DNA of 64,000 nucleotides from Hyphomonas sp. L-53-1-40 (lineage in GTDB: Bacteria; Pseudomonadota; Alphaproteobacteria; Caulobacterales; Hyphomonadaceae): contig NZ_AWFI01000002.1 of the NCBI RefSeq assembly GCF_000682775.1, positions 1 through 64,000 on the forward strand, read 5' to 3'. A program made the translations under genes and the position numbers. Below the pieces are notes generated by a model, which did no database searches, was not told the origin of the DNA, and saw only the letters and a list, made by a program, of their open reading frames with translations. Shown here piece after piece: positions 41,150 through 51,009 of the stretch (positions within the stretch are counted from its first letter, which is position 1; every line of letters begins with the position of its first letter).

Positions 41150-41910
41150 TGTCGACCGACGACGCCTCTGCGCCGTCCGACTCGCATGCGGGCGCATCTC
41201 GCGTACCCGCTCACATTGCCATCATCATGGATGGGAATGGTCGGTGGGCGAACGCTCGTGGATTGCCACGGGCCGCAGGGCATGAGCGAGGAGTCGAAGC
41301 ACTTCGCCGCACTGTTGAGGCGGCTGGCCAGATTGGTGTTCGATACCTGACAGTTTATTCCTTTTCGACTGAGAATTGGCGTCGGCCCGCATCCGAGGTC
41401 AACGCCCTGTTTGGGCTCCTGAAAACTTTCATCAAGAAAGATCTCGGAAGGCTCAAGAAGGAAGGCGTGAAGATAAGGGTTATCGGCAGGCGCCAGGGTC
41501 TTCCGGATGACATAGCTGGCTTGGTCGAGAGGGCGGAACGTGAAACTGCGGACAATGCTGATTTCTATTTGAACATCGCGTTCAACTATGGGGGGCGCGA
41601 GGAGATTGCGCGCGCGTCGCGCAGGCTGGCGGCGGATGTCGAGAGCGGCAAGCTGGCGTCTGAGAATGTGACTGAAGACGTCTTCGCTTCCTATCTCGAT
41701 ACGGTCGATATGCCGGATCCAGATCTTCTCATCCGAACGAGTGGGGAATACCGCTTGAGCAACTTCCTGTTGTGGCAAGCCGCTTATAGCGAACTCGTGT
41801 TCTTCGACGTGTTATGGCCAGACTTCGATCGTTCCTTTCTGGAGAAGGCGGTTGCGATCTATAGCGAAAGGGAGCGCCGCTTTGGCGCTGTTTCGAAGGG
41901 GAGCGCATAA
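41149..41910 (+). CDS. uppS: Undecaprenyl diphosphate synthase (isoprenyl transferase)
   Basis: This cis-prenyltransferase makes the C55 lipid carrier of peptidoglycan and O-antigen synthesis. It has 253 residues. The catalytic motif IIMDGNGRWAN supplies the conserved Asp, and TVYSFSTENWRRP and LIRTSGEYRLSNFLLWQ are family signatures. A short N-terminal extension precedes the core. Its stop overlaps the cdsA start by one base. Confidence 0.97.
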   Translation: MSTDDASAPSDSHAGASRVPAHIAIIMDGNGRWANARGLPRAAGHERGVEALRRTVEAAGQIGVRYLTVYSFSTENWRRPASEVNALFGLLKTFIKKDLGRLKKEGVKIRVIGRRQGLPDDIAGLVERAERETADNADFYLNIAFNYGGREEIARASRRLAADVESGKLASENVTEDVFASYLDTVDMPDPDLLIRTSGEYRLSNFLLWQAAYSELVFFDVLWPDFDRSFLEKAVAIYSERERRFGAVSKGSA

Positions 41911-42731
41911 TGGGCGACTGGACCCCGCCCGAAAGCCGCTTTTCCCAGCTTGGACTCCGCTTGCTGACGGCAGCACTCCTTATTCCTGCCGGGTTGTTCG
42001 TCGTTTGGTCAGGCGGATGGTGGTTGGCGGCTGCTTGTGCGCTTTTCGGCGGTATCATGGCTTGGGAATGGGCTGGAATGAGCGGGCATCCTCGCGGCTG
42101 GCTTCTGAGCTTTGCCGCCGCACTATTCTGCCTCAGCCTCCCTATGGATTTGCCCTGGCTTCACGTCTTCCTGGGTTGTTTCGGGTTGGCGCTTTCGTTT
42201 GCGTCCAATGCGGGCGGTTTGCGGATACGATCCGCTGCTATGCTTGGCTGGTTCTATGTTACCGCGATGGCGGCTGGTCTCTGGTTCTTGCGCGAAGGAC
42301 CCTGGGATGGCCGCACTGTTGCATTGTATTTCATGTCCTTCGTCTGGGCATCTGACGCTGCGGCGTATTTTGTCGGGCGGGGTTTGGGTGGGCCGCGCCT
42401 GTTGCCTCAGGAAAGTCCGAACAAGACCTGGAGCGGAGCAACGGGCGCGCTCCTATTCACGGCTGTGTGCGGTATTGCTGCGGCCGATTTGCAGAACTCC
42501 AGTCTGATCTTGTGGGTGGTTTTGGGCGCCAGCCTGTCATTTACCGCACAGCTCGGAGATCTTCTTGAAAGTGGCCTCAAGCGCCGGTTCAAGGTGAAGG
42601 ACTCGAGCAACCTGCTCCCCGGGCATGGGGGTGTTCTTGACAGGGTCGATGGCCTCGGCGCCGTCGGAATCGTTGGTTCACTTCTGTTGTGGAGCTTTCC
42701 GTCACTCTCGACCGCACTGGGTCTGTCCTGA
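41910..42731 (+). CDS. cdsA: Phosphatidate cytidylyltransferase
   Basis: This membrane enzyme makes CDP-diacylglycerol, the precursor of all phospholipids. In 273 residues it has about seven hydrophobic segments and ends with the family signature KDSSNLLPGHGGVLDRVDGL. It is coupled to uppS and dxr by TAATG and TGATG junctions. Confidence 0.96.
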   Translation: MGDWTPPESRFSQLGLRLLTAALLIPAGLFVVWSGGWWLAAACALFGGIMAWEWAGMSGHPRGWLLSFAAALFCLSLPMDLPWLHVFLGCFGLALSFASNAGGLRIRSAAMLGWFYVTAMAAGLWFLREGPWDGRTVALYFMSFVWASDAAAYFVGRGLGGPRLLPQESPNKTWSGATGALLFTAVCGIAAADLQNSSLILWVVLGASLSFTAQLGDLLESGLKRRFKVKDSSNLLPGHGGVLDRVDGLGAVGIVGSLLLWSFPSLSTALGLS

Positions 42732-43927
42732 TGGCCACCCGCCGTATCAGCATCATGGGATCAACGGGATCAATCGGAAAGTCTGCGTTGGATGTCGTCC
42801 GTCACGCCAACGCCAATGCAGAGCAGACATTTCAGATCGTAGCGCTTGCGGCCGGCTCGGATGCAGAAGGTCTCGCTGCGCAAGCTATCGCGTTCAATGC
42901 TGAAATCGCGGTGATTTCTGATGAGTCCCAGCTGCCGACCCTGAAAACTCTGCTGGCTGGAAGCGATATCGAAGCAGCGGCAGGCGAGACCGCGATCGCA
43001 GAAGCAGCAGCGCGCCCGGTGGAGCGCATGTTGGCGGCGATTGTTGGGGCAGCTGGCCTCAAATCCACGATATCCGCCATACGTGCGGGAAATGATGTCG
43101 CGATCGCAAACAAGGAAAGCATTGTGTGCGGTGGCAAGCTCATTCTAAGCGAGGCGCGACGCAGGGGCGTCTCGATACTGCCAGTCGATTCTGAGCATTC
43201 AGCCATTTTTCAATGTCTTGGCGATGGTCGCTCTCTGGAAAAATTGACAATCACCGCGTCCGGCGGGCCGTTCCTCACGTCGTCTCTGGATCAGATGCGC
43301 ATGGCGAGCCCCAAGCAAGCGGCCGCCCACCCGAACTGGAGCATGGGCGTCAAGAACTCCATCGACAGTGCGACCCTCATGAACAAAGCGCTTGAGTTCA
43401 TCGAGGCGGGATTTCTTTTCGATGTCGAAGGGGAGCGCTTGGATGTGATCGTCCATCCTCAATCGATCATTCACGGCATGGCGCACTTTACCGATGGCTC
43501 AGTCATCGCGCAGCTTGGTGCGCCAGACATGAAAACGCCGATCTCCTACGCGCTGGGCTGGCCGGACAGGGTTCCAACCGTCGTGGACCGCCTGGACCTC
43601 GCCACCTTGGGGCGGCTGGACTTTGAAAATGTTGATGAAACGCGCTTCCCGGCCATTCGGCTGGCGCGTCAGGCATATGCACACGGTGTTCAGGCAACGA
43701 CCGTATTAAATTGCGCTAATGAATCGGCTGTTTCTGCATTTATTGCGGGCCATTGCGGGTTTCTGGACATAAGCTGGATCGTGGAAGAGACGTTGAATCG
43801 CTATTTTTCGGGAAATATGCACGGAATCGCCTGCGATACTCTGGAGGAGATTGCCTTGCTGGACCGTTTCAGTCGAGAAATGGCGCGCGATGTACTAGAG
43901 AAGACCCAGCGTCGTACGGGAGGATAA
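42731..43927 (+). CDS. dxr: 1-deoxy-D-xylulose-5-phosphate reductoisomerase
   Basis: It converts DXP to MEP in the non-mevalonate isoprenoid pathway and so supports UppS upstream. It has 398 residues. The NADPH motif GSTGSIGKSALDVV is at the N-terminus; the metal and substrate residues lie in PVDSEHSAIFQ and in the SGGPF/N-S-x-T-LMNKALE region. ATG 42731 shares one base with the cdsA stop; the frame extension into cdsA is not needed. Confidence 0.97.
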   Translation: MATRRISIMGSTGSIGKSALDVVRHANANAEQTFQIVALAAGSDAEGLAAQAIAFNAEIAVISDESQLPTLKTLLAGSDIEAAAGETAIAEAAARPVERMLAAIVGAAGLKSTISAIRAGNDVAIANKESIVCGGKLILSEARRRGVSILPVDSEHSAIFQCLGDGRSLEKLTITASGGPFLTSSLDQMRMASPKQAAAHPNWSMGVKNSIDSATLMNKALEFIEAGFLFDVEGERLDVIVHPQSIIHGMAHFTDGSVIAQLGAPDMKTPISYALGWPDRVPTVVDRLDLATLGRLDFENVDETRFPAIRLARQAYAHGVQATTVLNCANESAVSAFIAGHCGFLDISWIVEETLNRYFSGNMHGIACDTLEEIALLDRFSREMARDVLEKTQRRTGG

Positions 43928-43931
43928 CGTT

Positions 43932-45101
43932 TTGGGTGATTTTCTCAGCCAAGGACCCTTGTTTCTATTTTGCCTGATTTTCATGATGGGCATCGTGGTT
44001 ATCGTCCACGAGTATGGCCACTACATCGTGGGGCGCTGGTTTGGTGCCGCCGTGGAGTCTTTCTCGGTGGGATTTGGAAAGCCGATATTTGAACGCACTG
44101 ACAAGCATGGCACCCGCTGGCGCATAAACTGGATCCCGCTCGGTGGCTTTGTGAAATTTGTGGGTGAAAGCCAGATGGCGGGTGATGTCGGCAAGATCGA
44201 GCAGGGTCCGATTGGCAGGGCCTATCCCGAGCTCGGGGTCGGGCAACGGTCGCTCGTCAGTCTCGCAGGACCATTTGCCAACTTCATCCTTTCAACCCTT
44301 ATATTTGCTCTGATACTGGGCGTTCACGGTCGTCCGGTCATGAAGGTTGGCATCGCCGCAGTCGTGCCAGATGGCGCGGCGGCTGAAGCTGGAATGGAAT
44401 CCGGCGACGTTGTCATGTCAGTGAATGGCAAGTCGGTTAGCGATACGTCCGAAGTCTTGATGGCGATCATCCTGAACCCGAATGAACCAATCGATTTCGT
44501 TGTTCAGCGCGGCGATTCCGAGAAAGCCTTGATCGTTACCCCTGATGAAATTGTCCGTGAAAACGATTTTGGGCAGCAGGTCCCCCAAGCGACGATTGGC
44601 GTGAGTATCGCTCCGATCTCTTATGGAGAACACATCAACTACAATCCAGTAGAGGCCTTGGGGCAGGGCGTTATCGAAACCGGCGCGACGATCGATCGGA
44701 CGGTGACGATGCTTACGCGAATCGTTACCGGAAAAATGTCGATGCACGCCATGACGGGGCCTGTGGGAATCGGAGATATTTCCCGCCGCGTGGTTAACAA
44801 GGTTTGGGAACAGGAGCAGGCGACGACCGGTCAGAAGCTCGAACGTCTGTTCTGGATGCTGGCAAGCATTTGCGCCGCGATCTCAGTAGGAGTCGGCTTT
44901 TTCAACCTTCTTCCGCTGCCGGTATTGGATGGCGGACACCTTGTATTTAATGCATATGAAGCCATTGCGGGCAGGGAAATGCCGCAAAAAGTGCAGGAGG
45001 TGGCCCTGACATTCGGGTTGATCCTGTTATTGGGAATGGTCGTGGTGATCACTTGGGGTGATATCATCGAGACCGGCTTGTTCGGAGCAAGAGGCGGCTG
45101 A
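43932..45101 (+). CDS. rseP: Site-2 protease RseP (zinc metalloprotease)
   Basis: This intramembrane protease (389 residues) cleaves anti-sigma factors and leftover signal peptides. The zinc motif HEYGH covers residues 26-30 in the first membrane helix. A PDZ domain lies at about 125-200, and the third zinc ligand is in NLLPLPVLDGGH. The start is TTG 43932, with AGGA upstream. It lies between dxr and bamA, the usual place. Confidence 0.95.
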   Translation: MGDFLSQGPLFLFCLIFMMGIVVIVHEYGHYIVGRWFGAAVESFSVGFGKPIFERTDKHGTRWRINWIPLGGFVKFVGESQMAGDVGKIEQGPIGRAYPELGVGQRSLVSLAGPFANFILSTLIFALILGVHGRPVMKVGIAAVVPDGAAAEAGMESGDVVMSVNGKSVSDTSEVLMAIILNPNEPIDFVVQRGDSEKALIVTPDEIVRENDFGQQVPQATIGVSIAPISYGEHINYNPVEALGQGVIETGATIDRTVTMLTRIVTGKMSMHAMTGPVGIGDISRRVVNKVWEQEQATTGQKLERLFWMLASICAAISVGVGFFNLLPLPVLDGGHLVFNAYEAIAGREMPQKVQEVALTFGLILLLGMVVVITWGDIIETGLFGARGG

Positions 45102-45137
45102 TCCGCCTGCCGAAATTAACCAGAGAGTGTGTCGACG

Positions 45138-47693
45138 ATGCGTAAGTTTCTTGCAGCAACCATGATGGCGAGCAGCGTTCTGGCTGTGAACACAGCGCTT
45201 GTTCCCATGGGCACTGCTGATGCACAGGAAGATAGTCGCTATGGCGGCACCATCCGCTCCGTCATTGTCGAGGGCAATCAGCGTATCGAGGCGCGTACGG
45301 TTCAATCCTACCTGCTTGTAGAGCCTGGTGATTCCTTTGATCCTGACCGCATTGACCTATCCCTGAAGACACTGTTTGCCACCAACCTGTTTGCGGACGT
45401 TTCCATTGACCGTGTGGACGACAATCTGGTCGTGCGTGTGGTTGAGAACCCGATCATCAACCGCGTGGTATTCGAAGGAAACAGCGCGCTGGATGACGAC
45501 AAGCTCAAAGAAGATATCCAGGCCGCACCTCGCGGCATCTTTACCGCTGCCCGTGTCCAATCTGATGTTCAGCGTATCCTCGAACTCTATCGCCAGTCCG
45601 GTCGATTTGCCGCCAAAGTCGAACCGCAATACAAACCGCTTGAACAAAACCGGGTTGACCTGATTTTTGAGATCACCGAAGGGCCAGTCACCGGCGTGCG
45701 GTCGATCAACTTTCTTGGCAACCAAGCTTACTCGGACTCGCGCCTTCGCAGCGAGATCGTCACGCGTCAATCGCGCCTGTGGCGTTTCTTCAGCTCGAAT
45801 GACAATTACGATCCGGGCCGTCTGGAATACGACCGCGACCTCTTGCGTCAGTTCTATCAGAATAACGGCTATTACGATTTTCGCGTGACATCCGCTGTGG
45901 CTGAACTGACGCCGGATCAGAAAGACTTCTACATCACCATGACGGTGGATGAGGGACGCCAATATTATTTCGGCGAAGTTAAAGTCGAGACGGCGCTTGA
46001 AAAGCTCAATGCTGAGGCACTGAAACGTGCTGTACCAATTCAATCCGACACGCTCTTCCGCGGCGACTCGATTGAAGACACGATCGACTCGCTGACTTAC
46101 GCAGCGGGTATTGCTGGTTACGCCTTTGTTGATGTTCGTCCACAGTTGGACGTGAATCCCGAGACGGGTCTGATTGATGTCACCTTCGCTGTGGATGAAG
46201 GTCCTCGGGTTTACATCGATCGGATCAATATTGTCGGTAACACGCAGACACTTGATCGGGTCATTCGTCGGGAACTCCGAATTTCAGAAGGCGATGCGTT
46301 CAACCGCATCCTTCTTGATCGTTCCAAGAACCGCGTCCGAGCTCTGGGTTACTTCAAGAATGTCGAAGTGGTTGAGACCCCGTCGGAAGATCCGGACCGG
46401 ACCATTGTGGATATCAAGGTCGAGGAACAACCAACCGGCGAACTGTCCTTCGCGGCCGGCTTTTCATCCGTGGATGCCTATCTGCTCGACGTCAGCGCGT
46501 CACAGCGCAATCTAAGGGGGCGCGGTCAGTCGGTTGTTGCTCGCGTGTCCGCTTCGAGCCGTCAGCAAATTCTGGATTTCCGGTTCACTGAGCCAAGACT
46601 GTTTGATCGCAATCTTTCCGGCGGTATTGACGCCTACGCTACTCGCCAGGACTATGAAGATTATTCCGGCTTCACCAGCGATACGATTGGTGCGGGCGTA
46701 CGCCTCGGTTTCCCTCTTACGGAACGCATGCAGCTGGGCCTTAGCTACAGATTGCAAACCGATGAAGTGAACGTTCTCGATCGTAATTACATCATCGACG
46801 AAGACGGATTCTTCGTTACCGACCGCGTCCAGATCACAGGGGCCGACACCCCAGAAGATCTCACAGACGACACCTATCGGCTCGTCGAACCAGGCGATGC
46901 CGGTGCGGGCCAACGCGTTGTTGACCAATGTTCGCGCGATTACGTCTTGAGAGATCCCATCTGTCGGGCAGAACGCAGCGATCTGTCCTCGATCCTCGGA
47001 TACAATTTCTACTGGGACCGCACTAACGATCCGATAAGGCCGTCGCGCGGCTTTGATTTCCGATTCAGCCAGGACCTTGCCGGTATTGGCGGTGATGTGA
47101 AGTATTTACGGACTGAGTCTACCGCGACCATGTATCGTGGCATCTGGCGCGATGTAATTGCGAGCCTTCGTGTTTCCGGAGGGTATGTTTTCCCATTGGA
47201 AGACGGCCAGGGCGTGAGGATCAACAACCGTTTCTTCCGGGGTGGCAGCACGTTCCGCGGGTTTGACGTCGCAGGCATCGGCCCGCGAGAGATTGTCCGC
47301 GTAGTCGATCCTGAAACTGGGGAAGTTGTTCAGACTCGCCGCCTCAATTCGCAAGGCGGGAATGTCTATTATCAAAGCACATTCGAACTCAGCCTGCCGA
47401 GCTTCCTGCCTGAAGAATACGGTATCAAGAGCGCGCTGTTCGCAGAGGCGGGTGCCCTGGGCTCTCTTCGTGGACCAGACGTCGGTCCCACAATCTACTT
47501 CACCGATCAATCAACCGGCCTGCCAGCAGTCCGGCTGACCAAGACGGCTGCATCCATGCGGGCGTCGGCCGGTCTAAGTGTTTTCTGGGACTCTCCGTTT
47601 GGTCCCATTCGGTTCGATTTCTCTCAAATTCTCAAACGGGAAGACTATGACCGGACGGAAACGTTCCGGTTCTCGACCTCAACAAGATTCTAA
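45138..47693 (+). CDS. bamA: Outer membrane protein assembly factor BamA
   Basis: This is the central subunit of the BAM complex, which inserts beta-barrel proteins. It has 851 residues: a signal peptide ending near DAQ, five POTRA domains (about residues 35-430) and a C-terminal 16-strand barrel ending with the aromatic residue of STRF. I prefer ATG 45138, ten bases after GAGAG; GTG 45129 would have almost no spacing. The barrel contains the conserved RGF-like loop FRGFDVAGIGPR. Confidence 0.97.
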   Translation: MRKFLAATMMASSVLAVNTALVPMGTADAQEDSRYGGTIRSVIVEGNQRIEARTVQSYLLVEPGDSFDPDRIDLSLKTLFATNLFADVSIDRVDDNLVVRVVENPIINRVVFEGNSALDDDKLKEDIQAAPRGIFTAARVQSDVQRILELYRQSGRFAAKVEPQYKPLEQNRVDLIFEITEGPVTGVRSINFLGNQAYSDSRLRSEIVTRQSRLWRFFSSNDNYDPGRLEYDRDLLRQFYQNNGYYDFRVTSAVAELTPDQKDFYITMTVDEGRQYYFGEVKVETALEKLNAEALKRAVPIQSDTLFRGDSIEDTIDSLTYAAGIAGYAFVDVRPQLDVNPETGLIDVTFAVDEGPRVYIDRINIVGNTQTLDRVIRRELRISEGDAFNRILLDRSKNRVRALGYFKNVEVVETPSEDPDRTIVDIKVEEQPTGELSFAAGFSSVDAYLLDVSASQRNLRGRGQSVVARVSASSRQQILDFRFTEPRLFDRNLSGGIDAYATRQDYEDYSGFTSDTIGAGVRLGFPLTERMQLGLSYRLQTDEVNVLDRNYIIDEDGFFVTDRVQITGADTPEDLTDDTYRLVEPGDAGAGQRVVDQCSRDYVLRDPICRAERSDLSSILGYNFYWDRTNDPIRPSRGFDFRFSQDLAGIGGDVKYLRTESTATMYRGIWRDVIASLRVSGGYVFPLEDGQGVRINNRFFRGGSTFRGFDVAGIGPREIVRVVDPETGEVVQTRRLNSQGGNVYYQSTFELSLPSFLPEEYGIKSALFAEAGALGSLRGPDVGPTIYFTDQSTGLPAVRLTKTAASMRASAGLSVFWDSPFGPIRFDFSQILKREDYDRTETFRFSTSTRF

Positions 47694-47720
47694 TTTCAAG
47701 CTGAAAGACAGGAGACTAGA

Positions 47721-48311
47721 ATGTCCCGACTCAAGAACTTCATTTTCGCCATGGTGGCGTCACTCGCCGCAATTGCCTTGGTTGCGCCGGAATCTTTCGC
47801 TCAGGGCACCACGGTCATTACGATCGATGAGGCAAAAATCCTGCGCGACAGCAAAGCTGGCAAAGACATTCAGGCCAAGCTTCAAAGCATCGAATCTCAG
47901 ATCAATACCGAGTTGACGCCAACCAAGACGTCGCTTGAGGCTGAAGGCAAGGCGCTGAATACTGAACTGCAAGGTAAGACACGCGAGCAGATTGCCGGCG
48001 ACGCAGCAATGGTTGCCCGCCTCAACGCGTACGACAAGAAGGCCGGTGATTTCGGCAAGGCGCGCCAAAAAGCTGCCAGTGAGTTTCAGCTGACCGAGCG
48101 TCAGGCTCTTATCGATTTCAACAAGGCGCTTGAGCCGGTTCTCCTGCAGGTCGTGAGTGAAAAAAATGCCCAGATCGTGCTGTCCAAGAGCGCTCTGATC
48201 TATGGCGTGGATTCTGTTGATGTCTCCGCACTGGTCATCAGCAAGTTGGACGCTACGACGCCTACACTTTCGGTCGTCCGCAAGCGCATTCCTGACCAGC
48301 CAGCGCAGTAA
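47721..48311 (+). CDS. Periplasmic chaperone OmpH/Skp family
   Basis: This 196-residue exported protein has a signal peptide ending near SFAQ (about residue 30). The following segment is rich in Lys, Glu, Ala and Gln and should form the long helical arms of the Skp jellyfish trimer. Skp holds unfolded outer-membrane proteins on their way to BamA, which fits its place right after bamA. It matches OmpH family organisation, although sequence identity in this family is low. Confidence 0.9.
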   Translation: MSRLKNFIFAMVASLAAIALVAPESFAQGTTVITIDEAKILRDSKAGKDIQAKLQSIESQINTELTPTKTSLEAEGKALNTELQGKTREQIAGDAAMVARLNAYDKKAGDFGKARQKAASEFQLTERQALIDFNKALEPVLLQVVSEKNAQIVLSKSALIYGVDSVDVSALVISKLDATTPTLSVVRKRIPDQPAQ

Positions 48312-48323
48312 ATTGAGACATTC

Positions 48324-49340
48324 GTGCCAGTAGACGTTCGATTTTTCGCGCCATTGGGATCTCTTTCTCTTGGCGAACTGGCCAAACAGACCGGATCCGG
48401 TCTCTTCGGAGATGAAGATCTGGAACTGACAGGTATCTCCTCGGCTGCGAACGGCCGCCGGGGAGACCTTGGATTTCTCGATGGAGACGGAAAGTCTGCT
48501 ATCGAGATCAATCCCGACATCTCAGCCCTTGTCGTAAATGATGCCAATGTGGCCCGCATTCCCGACGGCATCCCCTATATCGTTTCAAAGTTTCCCCGCC
48601 ATGTTCACGGAACAGCTGCGGTAAAACTGTTTCGTCCACGTCATTTGGATTGGCATGGTGAGTCTGCCATTTCGCCCGATGCCACGATAGACGAGAGCGT
48701 CTGGATCGCACCGGGTGCTGCCATCGCACCTGGCGCCGTGATCGGTGCCGGCACATTCATCGGGGCGAATGCTGTTATTGGTCCAGGCGTCCAGATTGGC
48801 CGCAATTGCGTTATCGGCCCGGCCGCGACCGTATTCTGCGCGCTTATAGGGGATCATGTGAGACTACTGTCCGGTGCCCGTATAGGCGAGGCAGGGTTCG
48901 GCGTCATGCCCGGTCCCAGCGGGGCGGAGGATGCTCCACATTATGGCCGCGTCATCCTGCAGGATCATGTCACCATAGGGGCCAATTCCTGTGTCGATCG
49001 GGGGGCCTTTGACGACACAATTCTCGGGGAACGAACACGGATCGATAATCTGTGCCAGATCGCTCACAATGTGGTGCTTGGTCGCTCGGTTCTCATGGCG
49101 GCATTCGGTGGTATTTCAGGATCGGTTCAGATCGGTGATGGCACAATGCTTGGTGGACGCGTTGGAATCGCGGATCATGTGAAAGTCGGCGAGGGTGTAT
49201 CTCTGGCGGCCTCTTCGGGTTTGTTCAGAAATATCGAAGACGGCGAAACATGGGGCGGAACACCTGCCAAACCTCTCCGCCAATGGATGCGCGAGATCGC
49301 GTGGTTGCAGAAGAACGCAAACCCGAAGAAAAAGGGTTAG
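48324..49340 (+). CDS. lpxD: UDP-3-O-(3-hydroxyacyl)glucosamine N-acyltransferase
   Basis: It adds the second acyl chain in lipid A synthesis, after LpxC. The 338-residue protein has an N-terminal uridine-binding domain and a left-handed beta-helix of hexapeptide repeats ([16 protein letters not shown]). A catalytic histidine in [10 protein letters not shown] is conserved. The start is GTG 48324. In most genomes fabZ follows; here the next gene is lpxA after a 30-base gap. Confidence 0.96.
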   Translation: MPVDVRFFAPLGSLSLGELAKQTGSGLFGDEDLELTGISSAANGRRGDLGFLDGDGKSAIEINPDISALVVNDANVARIPDGIPYIVSKFPRHVHGTAAVKLFRPRHLDWHGESAISPDATIDESVWIAPGAAIAPGAVIGAGTFIGANAVIGPGVQIGRNCVIGPAATVFCALIGDHVRLLSGARIGEAGFGVMPGPSGAEDAPHYGRVILQDHVTIGANSCVDRGAFDDTILGERTRIDNLCQIAHNVVLGRSVLMAAFGGISGSVQIGDGTMLGGRVGIADHVKVGEGVSLAASSGLFRNIEDGETWGGTPAKPLRQWMREIAWLQKNANPKKKG

Positions 49341-49370
49341 TCAGCGCGTCCCAGCAGCTTTTGGAAACTC

Positions 49371-50159
49371 ATGTCCACACAAATTCACCCCACTGCCTAC
49401 ATTGAGGACGGAGCCGCTCTCGGTGATGGTGTCGTTGTAGGGCCATTCTGTCATATTGGTCCAAACGCACGCATTGGGGCTAATTCCGTCCTGATGACGC
49501 ATTCTGTCGTGACCGGTCACACAGAACTGGGGGAGGGGTGTGTCCTGCACCCGCATGCGGTATTGGGTGGTGTGCCTCAAGTTATAGGGTTTGAGTCGAC
49601 ACCGGACTCTCGACTGGTTGTCGGTGAGAACTGCGTCTTTCGTGAGTATTCAACCGCCCATTCCGGCATGCCCAAATTTGGCGGCCTTACAACGATCGGG
49701 AACAATTGCTTTGTCATGATCGGGGCGCACATCGCCCATGACAACCACATTGGTAATAATGTCGTCATGGCAAATAATGTTTCTCTGGCTGGCCATATCA
49801 CAGTCGGAGACAATGTGTGGTTCGGCGGTCTAGCCGCCGTTCACCAATTCTCTCGCATCGGAAGGAATGCTTTCATCGGCGGGGGAGCGATTGTTGTGGA
49901 AGATGTAATTCCGTTTGGATCGGTCGTCGGCAATCACGCCAAACTGTCGGGCCTGAACATGGTCGGTCTCAAGCGCCGAGGCTTCTCGAAAGCAGATATC
50001 CGGGACATTCGCGCCGCTTACAAAGCCATCTTTCTTGGAGATGGCTTGTTCAAGGATCGGCTGGAACAGGCGTCGCAGGATTATGCGGAGAATCCGCTGG
50101 CCATGGAGATCATCACATTCATCCGTGAGGGCGACCGCCCCATCTGCAAGCCAGGTTGA
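49371..50159 (+). CDS. lpxA: UDP-N-acetylglucosamine O-acyltransferase
   Basis: It performs the first acylation of lipid A synthesis, using a hydroxyacyl-ACP. The 262-residue protein has a hexapeptide-repeat beta-helix (IHPTAYIEDGAALGDGV) and a helical C-terminal domain. The catalytic histidine lies in MIGAHIAHDNHIGNN. It sits between lpxD and lpxI, with lpxB next. Confidence 0.97.
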   Translation: MSTQIHPTAYIEDGAALGDGVVVGPFCHIGPNARIGANSVLMTHSVVTGHTELGEGCVLHPHAVLGGVPQVIGFESTPDSRLVVGENCVFREYSTAHSGMPKFGGLTTIGNNCFVMIGAHIAHDNHIGNNVVMANNVSLAGHITVGDNVWFGGLAAVHQFSRIGRNAFIGGGAIVVEDVIPFGSVVGNHAKLSGLNMVGLKRRGFSKADIRDIRAAYKAIFLGDGLFKDRLEQASQDYAENPLAMEIITFIREGDRPICKPG

Positions 50160-50166
50160 TGATGTA

Positions 50167-51009
50167 ATGGCTCCACTCGGTATCATCGCAGGACTGGGCG
50201 ACCTACCAGTTGCCATCGCAGAGAATGCCATTGAGGAAGGGCAGGGTGCCTATGTGCTCCGCCTGAAGGGCTTTGATGATCCGGCACTGGCCAGGTTTCC
50301 GGGGGAAGCCATAGGTCTGGGTGAAGTCGGTGGAATACTGAAAAAGCTGAAATCTGCAGGGTGTGAGGAAGTTGTATTCGCTGGCATCGTCAAACGCCCG
50401 GATTTCAGCAATCTAAAACTCGATGTGAAGGGCGTGACCCTTCTCCCTAAAGTGTTGTCTGCCGCCAAGAAGGGCGACGATGCGTTGCTGCGTGTCTTGG
50501 TGAATGAGTTCGAGAAGCAGGGCTTCAAGGTTCTCGGCAGCCACGAAGCGCACAAGCAGTTGCTGGCGCCGGAGGGGATCATCGCGGGTCATCAGCCGAC
50601 TGACGAAGAATTTCTTGACATAGAACATGCTGCGCGTGTCGCGTCTGCGACGGGTGCGCTTGATATCGGACAGGGATCGGTCGTCTGCAACGGGCTGGTT
50701 CTGGCTGTTGAAGCCCAGGAAGGGACTGATGCGATGCTGGATCGCTGCGCGGCTCTGCCAGAGGAAATCCGAGGGTCAGCCTTGAGCCGGAAAGGCGTTC
50801 TCGTCAAACGGCCAAAGCCTGCGCAGGAGCTCCGGATCGATCTGCCTACCACGGGCGTTTCGACGGTAGAGAAGGTTGCCGTCGCGGGGCTCGCTGGCCT
50901 CGCAATAGAAGCGGGGGGCGCTCTGCTGCTCAACCGCCGCAAAATGATCGAGCGCGCTGAGGAATTAGGCGTATTTATCTATGGTTTTACTCCAGAGACA
51001 GGGCGGTGA
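50167..51009 (+). CDS. lpxI: UDP-2,3-diacylglucosamine hydrolase LpxI
   Basis: It hydrolyses UDP-2,3-diacylglucosamine to lipid X, the job done by LpxH in E. coli; LpxI (formerly DUF1009) replaces it in most alphaproteobacteria. It has 280 residues. The N-terminal IIAGLGDLPVAIAENA and the later IDLPTTGVSTVEKVA are typical. ATG 50167 is the first in-frame start after lpxA; its ribosome site is weak. Its stop overlaps lpxB by GTGA. Confidence 0.95.
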   Translation: MAPLGIIAGLGDLPVAIAENAIEEGQGAYVLRLKGFDDPALARFPGEAIGLGEVGGILKKLKSAGCEEVVFAGIVKRPDFSNLKLDVKGVTLLPKVLSAAKKGDDALLRVLVNEFEKQGFKVLGSHEAHKQLLAPEGIIAGHQPTDEEFLDIEHAARVASATGALDIGQGSVVCNGLVLAVEAQEGTDAMLDRCAALPEEIRGSALSRKGVLVKRPKPAQELRIDLPTTGVSTVEKVAVAGLAGLAIEAGGALLLNRRKMIERAEELGVFIYGFTPETGR

